Assembly: GCF_024171995.1 (NCBI RefSeq)
Contig: NZ_JAMTCT010000027.1
Span: 1 to 64,000, forward strand
Direction: 5' to 3'
Origin: Promicromonospora umidemergens
GTDB taxonomy: Bacteria; Actinomycetota; Actinomycetes; Actinomycetales; Cellulomonadaceae
Length of the DNA: 64,000 nucleotides
The position numbers and the translations under genes were made by a program. The notes under the pieces were generated by a model. The model saw only the letters and a program-made list of their open reading frames with translations. It was not told the DNA's origin and made no database searches. Positions 50,048 through 58,719 of this stretch are shown one piece after another; the stretch's first letter is position 1; each line of letters starts with the position of its first letter.

Positions 50048-50194
50048 GGCCGCACCGCGCTGCGCTGTGCCGCGCTAGGCCGGCGCTGTGCCGCAAAACA
50101 CGTGTACCGCGCGGAGGTCCTGTCGTAGCATCGACGGGTCGGTCATCTGGCAAGACTGTCGACCGACCTACCGGACACACATGAGGAGCGAGAG

Positions 50195-50275
50195 ATGCGG
50201 GAGTTCACCGCGGGGTGCGGGGTGGCCGTCGTGGCCTGCTCGGGCAACCCCCGGACCCGCGTCACGACTCTCTGA
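50195..50275 (+). CDS. Putative 26-residue leader peptide before the FBP gene
   Basis: The ORF encodes MREFTAGCGVAVVACSGN followed by PRTRVTTL. GAGGAGCGAGAG stands just upstream, and a possible -10 box TAGCAT is at 50126. GGTCGGTC and GACCGACC (near 50138 and 50161) pair ahead of it. Two Cys codons and a Pro-Arg-Thr-Arg run, plus downstream hairpins, would suit translational attenuation. Neither conservation nor expression can be tested from this sequence alone. Confidence 0.35.
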   Translation: MREFTAGCGVAVVACSGNPRTRVTTL

Positions 50276-50298
50276 TCAGACCCGGCAGCACGCCGCCT

Positions 50299-50316
50299 CG
50301 ACCGCTTCAGCGGTCG
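50299..50316 (+). promoter_or_regulatory. Hairpin between the leader ORF and the FBP gene
   Basis: CGACCGC and GCGGTCG pair perfectly around TTCA, 23 bases after the leader stop. Further GC-rich pairings follow to about 50390. The remaining bases up to 50481 hold no other recognisable feature. Confidence 0.4.
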
Positions 50317-50481
50317 CGCGCGCTGCGGTCGGACGTCGGAGGGCGGGCGCGGCATCGTCCCCTGCCCTGCCGCCCGCCGGCCCGGTGACCTGAACGCACG
50401 GGTGACCGAGGCGCCGTCGTGCACGCGCACGACGTAGAAGCCGGCCGGTGGCATCCGAACGACCGGAAGCCGAAAACCCTC

Positions 50482-50988
50482 ATGAACTCTCTGACCGAGA
50501 AGCAGATCCGCGCGTCCCTCCGGAACGCGAGCAAGCGCGAGGCCGCACAGGCCACCCTGCCAGACCTCGACGCCCTCGACTGGGCGCAGCTCGACTACCT
50601 CGGGTGGCACGACCGCAAGGCGCCGCTGTCCTCGTACGTGGTGCTGGAGCTCGACGGCGTACCGACCGGCATCCTGCTGCGCTCGTCCGACGCCAAGACC
50701 GGCCGCGCGCGCACCAAGGGTGTGTGCGCCTGGTGCGAGGACGTCGTCGTCACCGACGACGTCTCCCTGTACGTCGCCCGCAGGGGCGGCGCCTCGGGGC
50801 GCAACGGAAACACGATCGGGACGCTGATCTGTACCGAGTTCGGCTGCTCACGGAACGTGCGGCGCAGGCCGACGTTCACGGAGGCGGGCAACGACCCCGC
50901 CATGCGTGAGCTGATCACCGACCGTCGCATCGCCGGTCTGCGCGAGCGGGCCGCACGGTTCGTCGCAGAGGTCGGCAAGACGCGTTGA
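50482..50988 (+). CDS. FBP-domain (FusB/FusC-like) EF-G-binding protein
   Basis: This 168-residue protein has an N-terminal helical part and a C-terminal treble-clef zinc finger, VCAWCED and ICTEFGCSRNVRRRP, the C-x2-C and C-x4-C pattern of FBP proteins. FusB-type proteins bind EF-G, release it from fusidic-acid-stalled ribosomes and can give resistance. Actinobacterial housekeeping homologues exist, so resistance is not certain. The ATG at 50482 lacks a clear ribosome site, and the upstream leader region may control translation. Confidence 0.85.
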   Translation: MNSLTEKQIRASLRNASKREAAQATLPDLDALDWAQLDYLGWHDRKAPLSSYVVLELDGVPTGILLRSSDAKTGRARTKGVCAWCEDVVVTDDVSLYVARRGGASGRNGNTIGTLICTEFGCSRNVRRRPTFTEAGNDPAMRELITDRRIAGLRERAARFVAEVGKTR

Positions 50989-51081
50989 CGAACGCGGCGG
51001 ACGCACAGGTCCCGTAGACCTGTGCGTCCGTCAGGCGCACGTGGGGCTCGACTGCCGGGGACGAGGCGCACCACCGCCGGT

Positions 51082-51339
51082 TCATGCCGGCGAACCGGCC
51101 CCGGCACGCAGGCGCGCGGCCGCCGCGATGGCGGCCTCGCACCACACGACGGCGGGCCGGTCGACGGCGCCGTGCACCACGATCTGGCGGCACAGCTCGC
51201 CCAGGCCCTCGGTCGCGGCACGCTCGGCATCGACTCCGGGGAACATCCGGCGCACGGAGAAGACGACGGCCCTGCGGTGGGCTGCCCACTCCGAGGGGTT
51301 CGAAGCGAGGCCGTAGGTCCTGCTCTTTGTCTGCGTCAT
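51082..51339 (-). CDS. Small conserved-type hypothetical protein
   Basis: This 85-residue frame begins MTQTKSRTYGLASNPSEWAA and contains RRAVVFSVRRMFPGVDAERA and CRQIVVHGAVDRPAVVWCEA. The mix of residues looks like a real small helical protein rather than an antisense shadow. No domain is recognised. No ribosome site is seen, so a leaderless transcript would be needed. It is divergent from the GH25 gene. Confidence 0.5.
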   Translation of the reverse strand: MTQTKSRTYGLASNPSEWAAHRRAVVFSVRRMFPGVDAERAATEGLGELCRQIVVHGAVDRPAVVWCEAAIAAAARLRAGAGSPA

Positions 51340-51433
51340 GCACTACAGACGCACCGGCGGCACGGATGTCACAGCACTTCGGCGACCGAGCTTGCCAGTG
51401 CGGATCCAGGCGGTACTCAAGTAGCCTCGGCCG

Positions 51434-52210
51434 ATGATCCACGCCCCTTCAGCTCGCCGGCCTGCTTCTCGCCGGCCGGTGCCGCGCACAGCCCTGTGGA
51501 CAGCGGCAGCAGGAGTCACGCTCGTTGCGCTGCTCGGCGTGCTGGTGGCGAACGGCGTCGTCTGGCCCAACCGGATCCTGTCCGCCCGGTACGACGTGCG
51601 GGGTGTGGACGTCGCGCACTACCAGGGTGCGATCGACTGGGACGTGCTGGCGGCGCAGGACCTCGACTTCGCGTGGATCAAGGCCACCGAGGGCTCGTCG
51701 CACACCGACCCGCGGTTCGCCGACAACTGGGCGGGCGCCGCGGGGACCGACCTGCTCGTGGGCGCGTACCACTTCATGAGCTTCGAGAGCTCAGGGGCCG
51801 ACCAGGCCGCGCACCTCGCGGACCAGGTGCCGGCGACCGCCGGCACCCTCCCGCCCGTCATCGACCTCGAGTTCTACGGCGCCTTCGCCGCGGACCCCCC
51901 GACGACGGACGAGGTCCACGCGATCCTCGACCCGCTCGTCGCCGGCATCACGAAGCACTACGGCGCCGCGCCGGTCGTGTACACGACCGAGGACGCGTAC
52001 GACCTGTATCTCGCCGACCGCTATCCGGACCTGCCCATCTGGATCCGTTCGGTGGCGTGGGCGCCGCAGCTGTCGGACGGCCGCGCATGGACGGTCTGGC
52101 AGTACTCGAACCGGGACCGGCTGCCCGGGTACGACGGCGTGGAGCCGCACATCGACATGAACGTGTTCGCGGGCACCCGCGAGGAGCTCGAGGCTCTCAC
52201 CCTCGACTGA
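51434..52210 (+). CDS. GH25 family lysozyme
   Basis: This 258-residue muramidase has one N-terminal membrane or signal segment (about 20-42) followed by a GH25 barrel. RGVDVAHYQGAIDW carries Asp59, FAWIKATEGSSHTDPRF follows, and PPVIDLEFYG holds Asp144 and the catalytic Glu146. The end WTVWQYSNRDRLPGYDG and HIDMNVFAG are typical. It cleaves the MurNAc-GlcNAc bond in peptidoglycan and acts outside the membrane, perhaps remaining anchored. Confidence 0.93.
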   Translation: MIHAPSARRPASRRPVPRTALWTAAAGVTLVALLGVLVANGVVWPNRILSARYDVRGVDVAHYQGAIDWDVLAAQDLDFAWIKATEGSSHTDPRFADNWAGAAGTDLLVGAYHFMSFESSGADQAAHLADQVPATAGTLPPVIDLEFYGAFAADPPTTDEVHAILDPLVAGITKHYGAAPVVYTTEDAYDLYLADRYPDLPIWIRSVAWAPQLSDGRAWTVWQYSNRDRLPGYDGVEPHIDMNVFAGTREELEALTLD

Positions 52211-52235
52211 GCTCAGCCGCCGACGACGCCGCGGC

Positions 52236-52742
52236 TCACGGCAGCGACATGGTGCCGACCAGGACGTCGCCGCTGTCGACCAGCTCGAAGCCGATCCGCT
52301 CCAGCGACCTGCGGGCCATGGGGTTGCTCGGCGTCGTGCGCGCGACCAGACGTCTGGCGCCCATGGTCTGTGCCGCGGCGATCGCCCAGTAGGCCACCTC
52401 GCCGGAGATGCCCTGCCCCCGGTACGACTCACCGAGCCAGAGACCGACCTCCCGGCCCTCCGGGTCGCCGTCGACCAGGGCGAGCCGCGCGGCACCCACG
52501 ATCCTGCCTCTGGCCTTGATCGCCCACGTCACCTCGGGTACCGGCGTGGACAGGTTCACCCGGCACCGGCGGTGGTACTCGCGGAACGCGCCCTTGCGCG
52601 GGCCGGTCCACGTGGTACGAGGCTCGGTGGCCGACTCCCCGGAGGTGGGCGGCATCACCTCGCCCGGCTGGGCCTCGGCGACAGCCAGGGCGAGCAGGTC
52701 TTCGAGCACCTCCTCGTCCACCGGAACCAGGTCGACCATCAT
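52236..52742 (-). CDS. GNAT family N-acetyltransferase
   Basis: This 168-residue RimJ/RimL-like GNAT protein has the acetyl-CoA-binding motif YRGQGISGEVAYWAIAAA, followed by RRLVARTTPSNPMARRSLER and IGFELVDSG. The ATG at 52742 has AGGTGA 8 bases upstream; a GTG at 52754 is possible but has no such site. The substrate is unknown. It converges with the lysozyme gene. Confidence 0.87.
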   Translation of the reverse strand: MMVDLVPVDEEVLEDLLALAVAEAQPGEVMPPTSGESATEPRTTWTGPRKGAFREYHRRCRVNLSTPVPEVTWAIKARGRIVGAARLALVDGDPEGREVGLWLGESYRGQGISGEVAYWAIAAAQTMGARRLVARTTPSNPMARRSLERIGFELVDSGDVLVGTMSLP

Positions 52743-52832
52743 CTGCGACGTCACCTGGCGGATGATAGTCGCATTTCGGACTGGTAGGGACTGATGAAAC
52801 TTTCAACCACCTGAGCGTGGGTCAGGAGTGGC

Positions 52833-53942
52833 CTACGCGTCTCTCGCGTAGTCGACCCGGCCCAGCCCCAGCCACGAGGCGAGGCGCTCGACCTCGTCGT
52901 GCACCGCGTCCATCGTGGCCCCGTCGAACGGCAGGTCCTCGTGCACCCCGAAGACGTTCAGCACGCCCGCCTTGCGGTCCGCCTTGGCGTCGAGCTTTCC
53001 CACGAACCGCTCCCCGCGCAGGATCGGCAGCGCGAAGTAGCCCCAGCGCCGCTTGCCCTTCGGCTTGTACATCTCGAGCAGGTACTCGTAGTCGAACAGG
53101 TCGAGGAGACGGGGCCGGTCCGCGGCTGTCGCGTCGAACGGGGACAACAGGGCGGTGCGGGGCTCGAACTCGTCGTCCGCCCGTTCCAGCAGCTCCGGAT
53201 CGACCCGCCACTCACCGTCGACCCCCTCCACCTGGACCACCTCGCCGGGCAGGTCCACCCACCAGCCGCCGTCGCCCGAACGGCCCTGTACCCGCTTACG
53301 GGCGATGCCCTCGGCCGCCAGGCGTCGCTCCACCCGTTCGCGGAGCGCCTCCTCCAGCGGCACCGCCTCGACCTGCGGATACACCCGCTCCGCCAGGTCC
53401 CACAGACGCTGCCTGCCCTTGCGCCCGACCATCGCGAGCTTGCCCTGCATGTTCAGCGCCTCGAGCAGCTCGGCCACGCTGCGGCGGCTGCTCCATCCCT
53501 CTGCGCCCCAGGTGTACGGCACGCGGGCGGTGTCGGGCACGTCCTTGGCGAGCACCGGCCCCTCCGCCTCCACCAGCGCCAGCACCTCGCGCTCGAACTC
53601 GGCGTTGTCGGCGAGCCACTGCCGCATGGTCTCGTTCTGCGGCCAGCGGGCCATCTGCTCCAGGTAGAGGGGCAGGTCGTCCATCGGCCGCACCGTGCCA
53701 CGCAGCTGGAACAGCATGCCGTCGGAGATCGCGTCGTCGACGGCACCCTGCCAGTACTCGTTGCCGAGCCGCGACCAGGCGACCAGGTCCACCGCGGGCG
53801 CCACCGCCGACGTCGGGTCCACCGAGAGGTACGTCAGGTCCTCGACCAGGTGCACCAGGTCCACCGGCCGGCGGGCGTCGAGCAGCTGGGCGCGCAGGGC
53901 GATGCGGCGCCCCTGCTGCACGGTGAGCCGATGGGTGGCCAT
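52833..53942 (-). CDS. YcaQ/AlkX-like winged-helix protein (HTH_42)
   Basis: This 369-residue protein matches the YcaQ family along its length: SRLGNEYWQGAVDDAISDG, then tandem winged helices (YTWGAEGWSSRRSVAELLEA), and the C-terminal block LLSPFDATAADRPR, LFDYEYLLEMYKPKGKRRWG and VGKLDAKADRKAGVLNV. YcaQ and AlkZ are DNA glycosylases that unhook interstrand crosslinks. The catalytic QxD/QxQ position near residue 33 reads SVD (YLSVDPTSAVAPAV), so the key Gln is missing and activity is doubtful. The ATG at 53942 gives the expected length. Confidence 0.88.
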   Translation of the reverse strand: MATHRLTVQQGRRIALRAQLLDARRPVDLVHLVEDLTYLSVDPTSAVAPAVDLVAWSRLGNEYWQGAVDDAISDGMLFQLRGTVRPMDDLPLYLEQMARWPQNETMRQWLADNAEFEREVLALVEAEGPVLAKDVPDTARVPYTWGAEGWSSRRSVAELLEALNMQGKLAMVGRKGRQRLWDLAERVYPQVEAVPLEEALRERVERRLAAEGIARKRVQGRSGDGGWWVDLPGEVVQVEGVDGEWRVDPELLERADDEFEPRTALLSPFDATAADRPRLLDLFDYEYLLEMYKPKGKRRWGYFALPILRGERFVGKLDAKADRKAGVLNVFGVHEDLPFDGATMDAVHDEVERLASWLGLGRVDYARDA

Positions 53943-54028
53943 GCAGCGAGGATACGGAAGGGCACCGACAATCTCTCGAGCGGCCCACTCAACCTTTCGT
54001 GGTGCTGGACCGTGAAGGAGGCATGAGC

Positions 54029-54646
54029 ATGCCAATGGTCGCGGGGCGTTCGAGCCCCGACAAGGTTCACGCGATCGACGTCGTGGTGGTAGGGGACAAG
54101 GAGGCCGAGTTCGCCAGCTTCATGGCGCGGTCGACCCCATCCCTTGCACGCACCGCCTGGCTGCTGTGCGGCGACACGCACGTCGCCGAGGAGCTGGTGC
54201 AGCAGGCCCTCATGAAGACGTATCTGGCCTGGCCGAAGGCACGGCGAGGCGAGCCGCTCGCCTATGCACGCCGGGTCCTGGCCAACACGCGGATAGACAC
54301 GTGGCGCAGGCATCGGCGGGAGGTCCTCATGGCCTCCGACACGCTGCCCGACCGGTCGAGCGGCGGCCCCAGCCCGGCCGACCAGCATGCCGAGCGCGAC
54401 CGCCTCAGCCGCGCCCTGCTGACGCTCTCCACCAAGCAGCGCCGGATCGTGGTCCTCCGCCACCTCGACGGCCTGACGGAGCGTGAGGTCGCCGACGCGA
54501 CGGGCGTCTCCGTAGGCACCGTGAAGTCCACCGCGTCACGCGGCCTCGCCCGCCTCCGGGAGTTCCTCCAGGCCGAAGACGCGGCAGACGCCGCGCGCAC
54601 TACAGCAGCACCCACGAGCACCACCGACGAGAGGAGCGGGTCATGA
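54029..54646 (+). CDS. SigE-family RNA polymerase sigma factor
   Basis: This 205-residue ECF-type sigma factor has region 2 at about 25-90 (ARTAWLLCGDTHVAEELVQQ, PLAYARRVLANTRIDTWRR) and region 4 at about 128-180 (LLTLSTKQRRIVVLRHLDGL, TEREVADATGVSVGTVKSTA). I choose the ATG at 54029, seven bases after AAGGAGG; the ATG at 54023 is too close to it. Its stop overlaps the next gene by four bases (ATGA), so sigma factor and membrane partner are made together. Confidence 0.92.
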   Translation: MPMVAGRSSPDKVHAIDVVVVGDKEAEFASFMARSTPSLARTAWLLCGDTHVAEELVQQALMKTYLAWPKARRGEPLAYARRVLANTRIDTWRRHRREVLMASDTLPDRSSGGPSPADQHAERDRLSRALLTLSTKQRRIVVLRHLDGLTEREVADATGVSVGTVKSTASRGLARLREFLQAEDAADAARTTAAPTSTTDERSGS

Positions 54647-55782
54647 ACGACGACGAGCGGTTCGCAGAGAACCTGCGCGCCCAGGTGAACCGGGTCGCGC
54701 CGAAGATCTCCGTCGACGCCACGCGGGTCGTCCCCGCTGCCCGACGGCGGCGGGCCGCCCAGATCGGCGGCGTCACCCTGGCCATGGGTCTGGTTCTCGG
54801 CGGCGGGGCCTGGGCGGCCACCACCATGGACGCTCCGGGAACCGCCCTGCCCGGCGGCTCGATGACGGTGGACGCAGAACCGTCTCCGAAGCCGAGCGGG
54901 CCGCCCATCACGTCGAGCGAGGGCGACCCCTTGACCGAGCTGCCCACCTACCCGGCCGTGGAACCGGTGGTACCGCCCGACGGTTGGCGGGACGCGACGT
55001 ACTTCCATGTCGTGACCCGGGGCCTACCGAGCCAGACCGGCGGGGAGTCAGGGCGCGAGGCGCCGCTGGGCAGCAGGCTGGGTAGCGAGAGCTGGTACGG
55101 CAACGGTGTGAGCTTCGAGCTCACCACGGACGGCCCCGCGCTGATGGCCATCGGCGACCACATCAACATCGAGGGGCACACCCTCACCTACACCTGGGCG
55201 GACATGGCAGCGCTGCCGACCGATCCGGAGCCCCTGCACGACGCCCTGCTCAGCCGTTACTTCCCCGGCGAACGCGAGGAGGCGGTGCGCGACGCCGCCG
55301 CCCGCCTGGCCACCCAGGCACCGGCCTCCCCGGAACTGCGGGCCGCGGCGTGGGAGCTGCTCACGAGCCTTGCCGACGTCGAGGTCAAGCAGGACGCCCG
55401 TGACTCGGAGAACCGCCAGGGCACCGCAGCGACGTACCAGTACGGCGACGACGACAGGGTGCGGACCGTGATCTATGACGAGGCCAGGAACCTGCCGCTC
55501 GAGACGCAGGACACGAAGCACGGCACGGACGTCTATCTGACGACCGAGTTCACCGACCTCCCCGACGAGGTCGCCGACAGTGCGATCGAGGTTCCCGAAT
55601 TCACCGCGATGACGGTGGAGGACGCCGGGGTCGCCTGCCAGCAGGCACACCTCACCTGCACGTTCGAGGACACCGAGTCGGACACTGTGCCGGAGGGGAC
55701 GGTCATCTCGTCCGACCCGGCGGCCGGCGCACTGGTCACCTGGGGCGCCGTGGTGACGCTCCAGCTGTCCACTGGTTCCTGA
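54643..55782 (+). CDS. Membrane protein with PASTA domain, partner of the sigma factor
   Basis: This 379-residue protein has an N-terminal cytoplasmic part of about 37 residues ending RRRRAAQ, one membrane helix (GGVTLAMGLVLGGGAWAAT), and an extracytoplasmic region with a CU044_5270-like central part. A C-terminal PASTA-like domain (VPEFTAMTVEDAGVACQQA to TLQLSTGS) contains two Cys. Genes of this type follow SigE-family sigma factors and are probable anti-sigma or sensor proteins; PASTA suggests cell-wall sensing. It starts within the sigma stop (ATGA). Confidence 0.8.
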   Translation: MNDDERFAENLRAQVNRVAPKISVDATRVVPAARRRRAAQIGGVTLAMGLVLGGGAWAATTMDAPGTALPGGSMTVDAEPSPKPSGPPITSSEGDPLTELPTYPAVEPVVPPDGWRDATYFHVVTRGLPSQTGGESGREAPLGSRLGSESWYGNGVSFELTTDGPALMAIGDHINIEGHTLTYTWADMAALPTDPEPLHDALLSRYFPGEREEAVRDAAARLATQAPASPELRAAAWELLTSLADVEVKQDARDSENRQGTAATYQYGDDDRVRTVIYDEARNLPLETQDTKHGTDVYLTTEFTDLPDEVADSAIEVPEFTAMTVEDAGVACQQAHLTCTFEDTESDTVPEGTVISSDPAAGALVTWGAVVTLQLSTGS

Positions 55783-55847
55783 CCTGGTTGTTCACCACGG
55801 GCCGCAGGCTACGCAGGCTGTTCTCCAGCCCGCGTAGCCTGGGGCCC

Positions 55848-56294
55848 GTGGCCCATGCCTACCGCACCAGCGCCCAGGTCGAGGCGCCCGCCGACGTCGT
55901 CTGGCAAATACTGTCCGACGTCGAGCGCATGCCCACCTGGACCACCTCCATGACGCACGTGACGCTCCTCGGTCCCGAGACGAGGATCGCCGTCGGTTCC
56001 CGCGTCGAGGTCCAGCAGCCTGGTCTGCCCGAGGCCACCTGGGAGGTGGACGGCCTCGTCGAGGGCCGCGGCTTCTCCTGGTCGAGCACCACCCCCGGCG
56101 TCCGCACGGGGGCGGCGCACCAGATCGCACCGGTGTCCGACGCCGCGTGCGAGGTGACGCTGGTGACGGCGCAGAGCGGGATGCTCGCCGGGCTGACCAA
56201 CCTGGTCCAGGGGTCCAAGGCGCGCGAGCTCGTGGACACGGAGCTGGCCGGCCTGAAGGCCGAGTCCGAGCTCCGCATGCGGGGCAAGGGCTGA
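55848..56294 (+). CDS. SRPBCC family protein
   Basis: This 148-residue START/Bet v1-like protein begins VAHAYRTSAQVEAPADVVWQ and has the helix-grip features LSDVERMPTWTTSMTHVTLL and the C-terminal long helix. Such proteins bind hydrophobic ligands in a cavity; the ligand is unknown. I prefer the GTG at 55848 with TAGCCT 7 bases upstream, as in leaderless actinobacterial transcripts; a TTG at 55788 would add 20 residues. Confidence 0.82.
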   Translation: MAHAYRTSAQVEAPADVVWQILSDVERMPTWTTSMTHVTLLGPETRIAVGSRVEVQQPGLPEATWEVDGLVEGRGFSWSSTTPGVRTGAAHQIAPVSDAACEVTLVTAQSGMLAGLTNLVQGSKARELVDTELAGLKAESELRMRGKG

Positions 56295-56499
56295 CACGCC
56301 GCCGTAGATCGGCGTGTCACATCATTTCCTTCGGTGTCTTCTCATGTCTGCTGAATGCCTGTCTCGTTCTCCAGAATGACCCTTACGCTGGCAAAAGGCA
56401 TCCGGTCGAAAAGTTACGCGCGTTTCGGACACCTCGATACTTCACAACAACTGTTATCTGATCGAGACAAGGCGGTTACCCGTATGTAGCGTCGGATCC

Positions 56500-56521
56500 G
56501 TTGTGCCACCGGAGGCACAAC
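56500..56521 (+). promoter_or_regulatory. Hairpin in the leader of the first NlpC/P60 gene
   Basis: GTTGTGCC and GGCACAAC pair perfectly around a 6-base loop, about 60 bases before the GTG at 56583. The rest of 56295-56582 is AT-rich around 56390-56470 and probably carries the promoter. It does not show the c-di-AMP riboswitch core found before the second NlpC/P60 gene. Confidence 0.4.
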
Positions 56522-56582
56522 CGCGGGCCTCATTCCCAGATTCGGTACGGGCACCGCGCAACCGGCGACTTGGAGAACTTCG

Positions 56583-57332
56583 GTGAGTACCACCGTCCGA
56601 CGCGGTCGACACCGCGCCGATCATGCTCCTAGCACTCCCCTGATGACCGTGACCCGCACTGCAGCCCGCTCGGGCGCAGTCATCGCGGCATCGTCCGGAC
56701 TTCTCGCGACGGCATTCGCACCCGGTGCGCACGCCGTCGCTGGAGACGGTTCGAACCGCTTGGCAAGCGTCGACATGTCGGCACTGACGCAGGCCGCCCG
56801 CAAGGAGCTCGCGGCGGCCCCGGCAGTACAGGTCGCAACGGACGCGAAGCTCAGCATCGAGAGCAAGGCCGTCACGGTCACCCCCGCTCCAGAGCCAGAG
56901 CCCGTCGTGAAGGCCGCCACCTATCCCGAGCCGGAGGTGGAGGCCCAGGCCTCGGTCGAAGAACCCGAGCCGGCCACCCCGGACTACGCGTCCGACGGTT
57001 CCATCGGCGCTCAGGCCGTGGCGATCGCCATGCAGTACCTCGGTATCGCCTACACGTACGGTGGCGAGTCCCCGGGCACGGGCTTCGACTGCTCCGGCCT
57101 GATCAAGTACGTGTACGCCCAGCTCGGTGTCCAGCTGCCGCACTCGTCGTCATCCATGGTGGCCTCCGGCTACCAGGTCACGACGCCGATCCCCGGCGAC
57201 ATCGTGTGGACCCAGGGCCACGTCTCCCTCTACGCGGGCGACGGCATGGTGGTCGAGGCGGCCAACTACGGTACGCCGGTCCGCCACACCGCCCAGTGGC
57301 AGGACTACGCGGTCTACATCCGCCCGTACTGA
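56583..57332 (+). CDS. Secreted NlpC/P60 peptidoglycan endopeptidase (first copy)
   Basis: This 249-residue protein has a signal sequence (to about residue 52, GAHAVAG), a Pro/Glu-rich spacer (PAPEPEPV, EEPEPATP) and a C-terminal NlpC/P60 domain from about 140. Catalytic Cys170 is in GFDCSGLIKYVYAQLG and His213 in WTQGHVSLYAGDG. It hydrolyses stem-peptide bonds in peptidoglycan outside the cell. The GTG start follows GGAG. It is a paralogue of the gene at 58720, with a different spacer. Confidence 0.92.
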   Translation: MSTTVRRGRHRADHAPSTPLMTVTRTAARSGAVIAASSGLLATAFAPGAHAVAGDGSNRLASVDMSALTQAARKELAAAPAVQVATDAKLSIESKAVTVTPAPEPEPVVKAATYPEPEVEAQASVEEPEPATPDYASDGSIGAQAVAIAMQYLGIAYTYGGESPGTGFDCSGLIKYVYAQLGVQLPHSSSSMVASGYQVTTPIPGDIVWTQGHVSLYAGDGMVVEAANYGTPVRHTAQWQDYAVYIRPY

Positions 57333-57346
57333 CAGGTACACCCTTT

Positions 57347-57411
57347 TGGTCGTGGGCCTGATCGTTGTGCCCGAGCGCCCGTCTCGAGCGCATCGATCAC
57401 GCCCACGACCA
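57347..57411. terminator. Bidirectional stem between convergent genes
   Basis: TGGTCGTGGGC (57347-57357) pairs with GCCCACGACCA (57401-57411), and the stem continues inward over TGATCG/CGATCA with one mismatch. It lies just after the NlpC/P60 stop and faces the converging membrane protein gene; TTTT precedes it on the plus strand. Confidence 0.65.
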
Positions 57412-57459
57412 GAAGGTCCGTAGGCGACCGCCGGGGCCGCGCGGACGGCTGCTGCCGCT

Positions 57460-58353
57460 TCAGGCCCAGGCCTCGGAGAGCTCGACCTCGTCCGAGGCTT
57501 CCCTGGAGAGCCGGAGCGCCGCGATCGTCGCTCCGAGCAAGAGGGCGACCACCCAGGCGCCGAGCTGGTGCCCGTCGGACACGACGGCCGCCGAGGCCAG
57601 CTCGTCCCAGACGATGCCGGCAGCGGTCAGCGCGTCCTCGGTGAGCGCCGAGCCGGCCGAGACGTCTCCTTGCACGGCCGCGAGGGCCGGACCTGCCGCC
57701 TGCAGGACCCAGACGAGCCCCGCGGCAGGCAGCCAGCCGAGGAGCTCGATGGGCTTCGTGTCCACGGCCAGACCGAACGCGATGCCGAGCGCCACCGCGA
57801 AGATCCACCACGTGCCGGTGGGGGACACCGAGTTCCCCGGGAGCAGCCCCCAGAGCCAGCCATCGAGGAGCACCACCGGCAGGGCGAGCGTCAGGCCGCG
57901 CAGGGCTGCCGGGCCGAGGGCCGTCAAGAGACCGGCCAATAGCCCGACGGACCCAGCGACACCGGTGATGACGAGCATCCCGAGCGGCGCGGCATCACCG
58001 GGCACGCTCGCCCGGATCGAGATCCACCAGGAGACGCCACCCGTGGCAGCCATCGCCACGAAGGTGCCCGTGATCGCGGCACCGGCACCGGCCCTCGACG
58101 ACGCCGGCAGACCCGCCGCGACACCGCCGAGGAGACCACCGAACAGGGCCATGACGGCCAGCCCGACCACCGCGTCGTCGGCGATGAACGGGAGGGGCAG
58201 AAAACTGTTGCCGCCCGCGGCCGAGGCGTCAGAAATGCCTGTGACCACGTACAACGCCTGAAGAAGCCAGGGCAAGAAGCCGCAGGCCCACCATGCGAAG
58301 GCACTGATGAGAAGCACCCACCAGGCGGAGGTGCGGTACGCGCTTACGGCCAT
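57460..58353 (-). CDS. Polytopic membrane protein of unknown function
   Basis: This 297-residue protein has about eight hydrophobic segments (for example WWVLLISAFAWWACGFLPWL, GLAVMALFGGLLGGVAAGLP and LGAWVVALLLGATIAALRLS). It begins MAVSAYRTSAWW at the ATG at 58353; there is only a weak GGCGG site. No family is recognised. It lies between the two NlpC/P60 genes on the opposite strand, but no functional link can be shown. Confidence 0.75.
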   Translation of the reverse strand: MAVSAYRTSAWWVLLISAFAWWACGFLPWLLQALYVVTGISDASAAGGNSFLPLPFIADDAVVGLAVMALFGGLLGGVAAGLPASSRAGAGAAITGTFVAMAATGGVSWWISIRASVPGDAAPLGMLVITGVAGSVGLLAGLLTALGPAALRGLTLALPVVLLDGWLWGLLPGNSVSPTGTWWIFAVALGIAFGLAVDTKPIELLGWLPAAGLVWVLQAAGPALAAVQGDVSAGSALTEDALTAAGIVWDELASAAVVSDGHQLGAWVVALLLGATIAALRLSREASDEVELSEAWA

Positions 58354-58537
58354 GCCGCCGAACGGTAGCGGATGAATGTGATGTCGGTCATAACCGCTGA
58401 AGACTAGAACGACGTAAAATCTGCGTCTTCGTGGGGTCAGACCGTAATGCGTAACCCGATCGTGACTTTTCCCATGAACGTGTGTACTTTGACTTCTGCT
58501 CCCCCGCAACGGTGGGAGTCGTGAGCTGGACGCCGAA

Positions 58538-58711
58538 TCCTGTCACCGGCTCATGACCAGACGTTCGAGACAGGAGCGGGGGACCCACTTCCCGGGCGAC
58601 AGCAGGATCGTCGTCCTCGGGGTGAAGCCGGACGGAAACCCCCCAGTAGCCGTGCGGCCGGGTGTGTACTCCTACCCGAACCCGACAGCTGACCTCGCAG
58701 GCGGTACAGGA
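58538..58711 (+). ncRNA. c-di-AMP riboswitch (ydaO-yuaA type)
   Basis: The leader of the second NlpC/P60 gene carries the ydaO core: GCGGGGGACCCA near 58576, GGGGTGAAGCC near 58619, GGAAACCCCC near 58634, and the hallmark CGAACCCGACAGCTGACCTC (58677-58696). P1 can form between TCCTGT-ACCG (58538-58548, one bulged C) and CGGTACAGGA (58702-58711). The gene's AGGAG ribosome site (58708-58712) overlaps the 3' strand of P1. High c-di-AMP should stabilise P1 and hide it, switching translation off. Upstream, 58354-58537 should hold the promoter, which I cannot place. Confidence 0.92.
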
Positions 58712-58719
58712 GACATTAG

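Noticed and set aside
56295-56582. Possible second c-di-AMP riboswitch before the first NlpC/P60 gene
   Set aside because: The conserved GACAGCTRACCTC segment and the GGGGTGAA core are absent; only a simple hairpin is seen.
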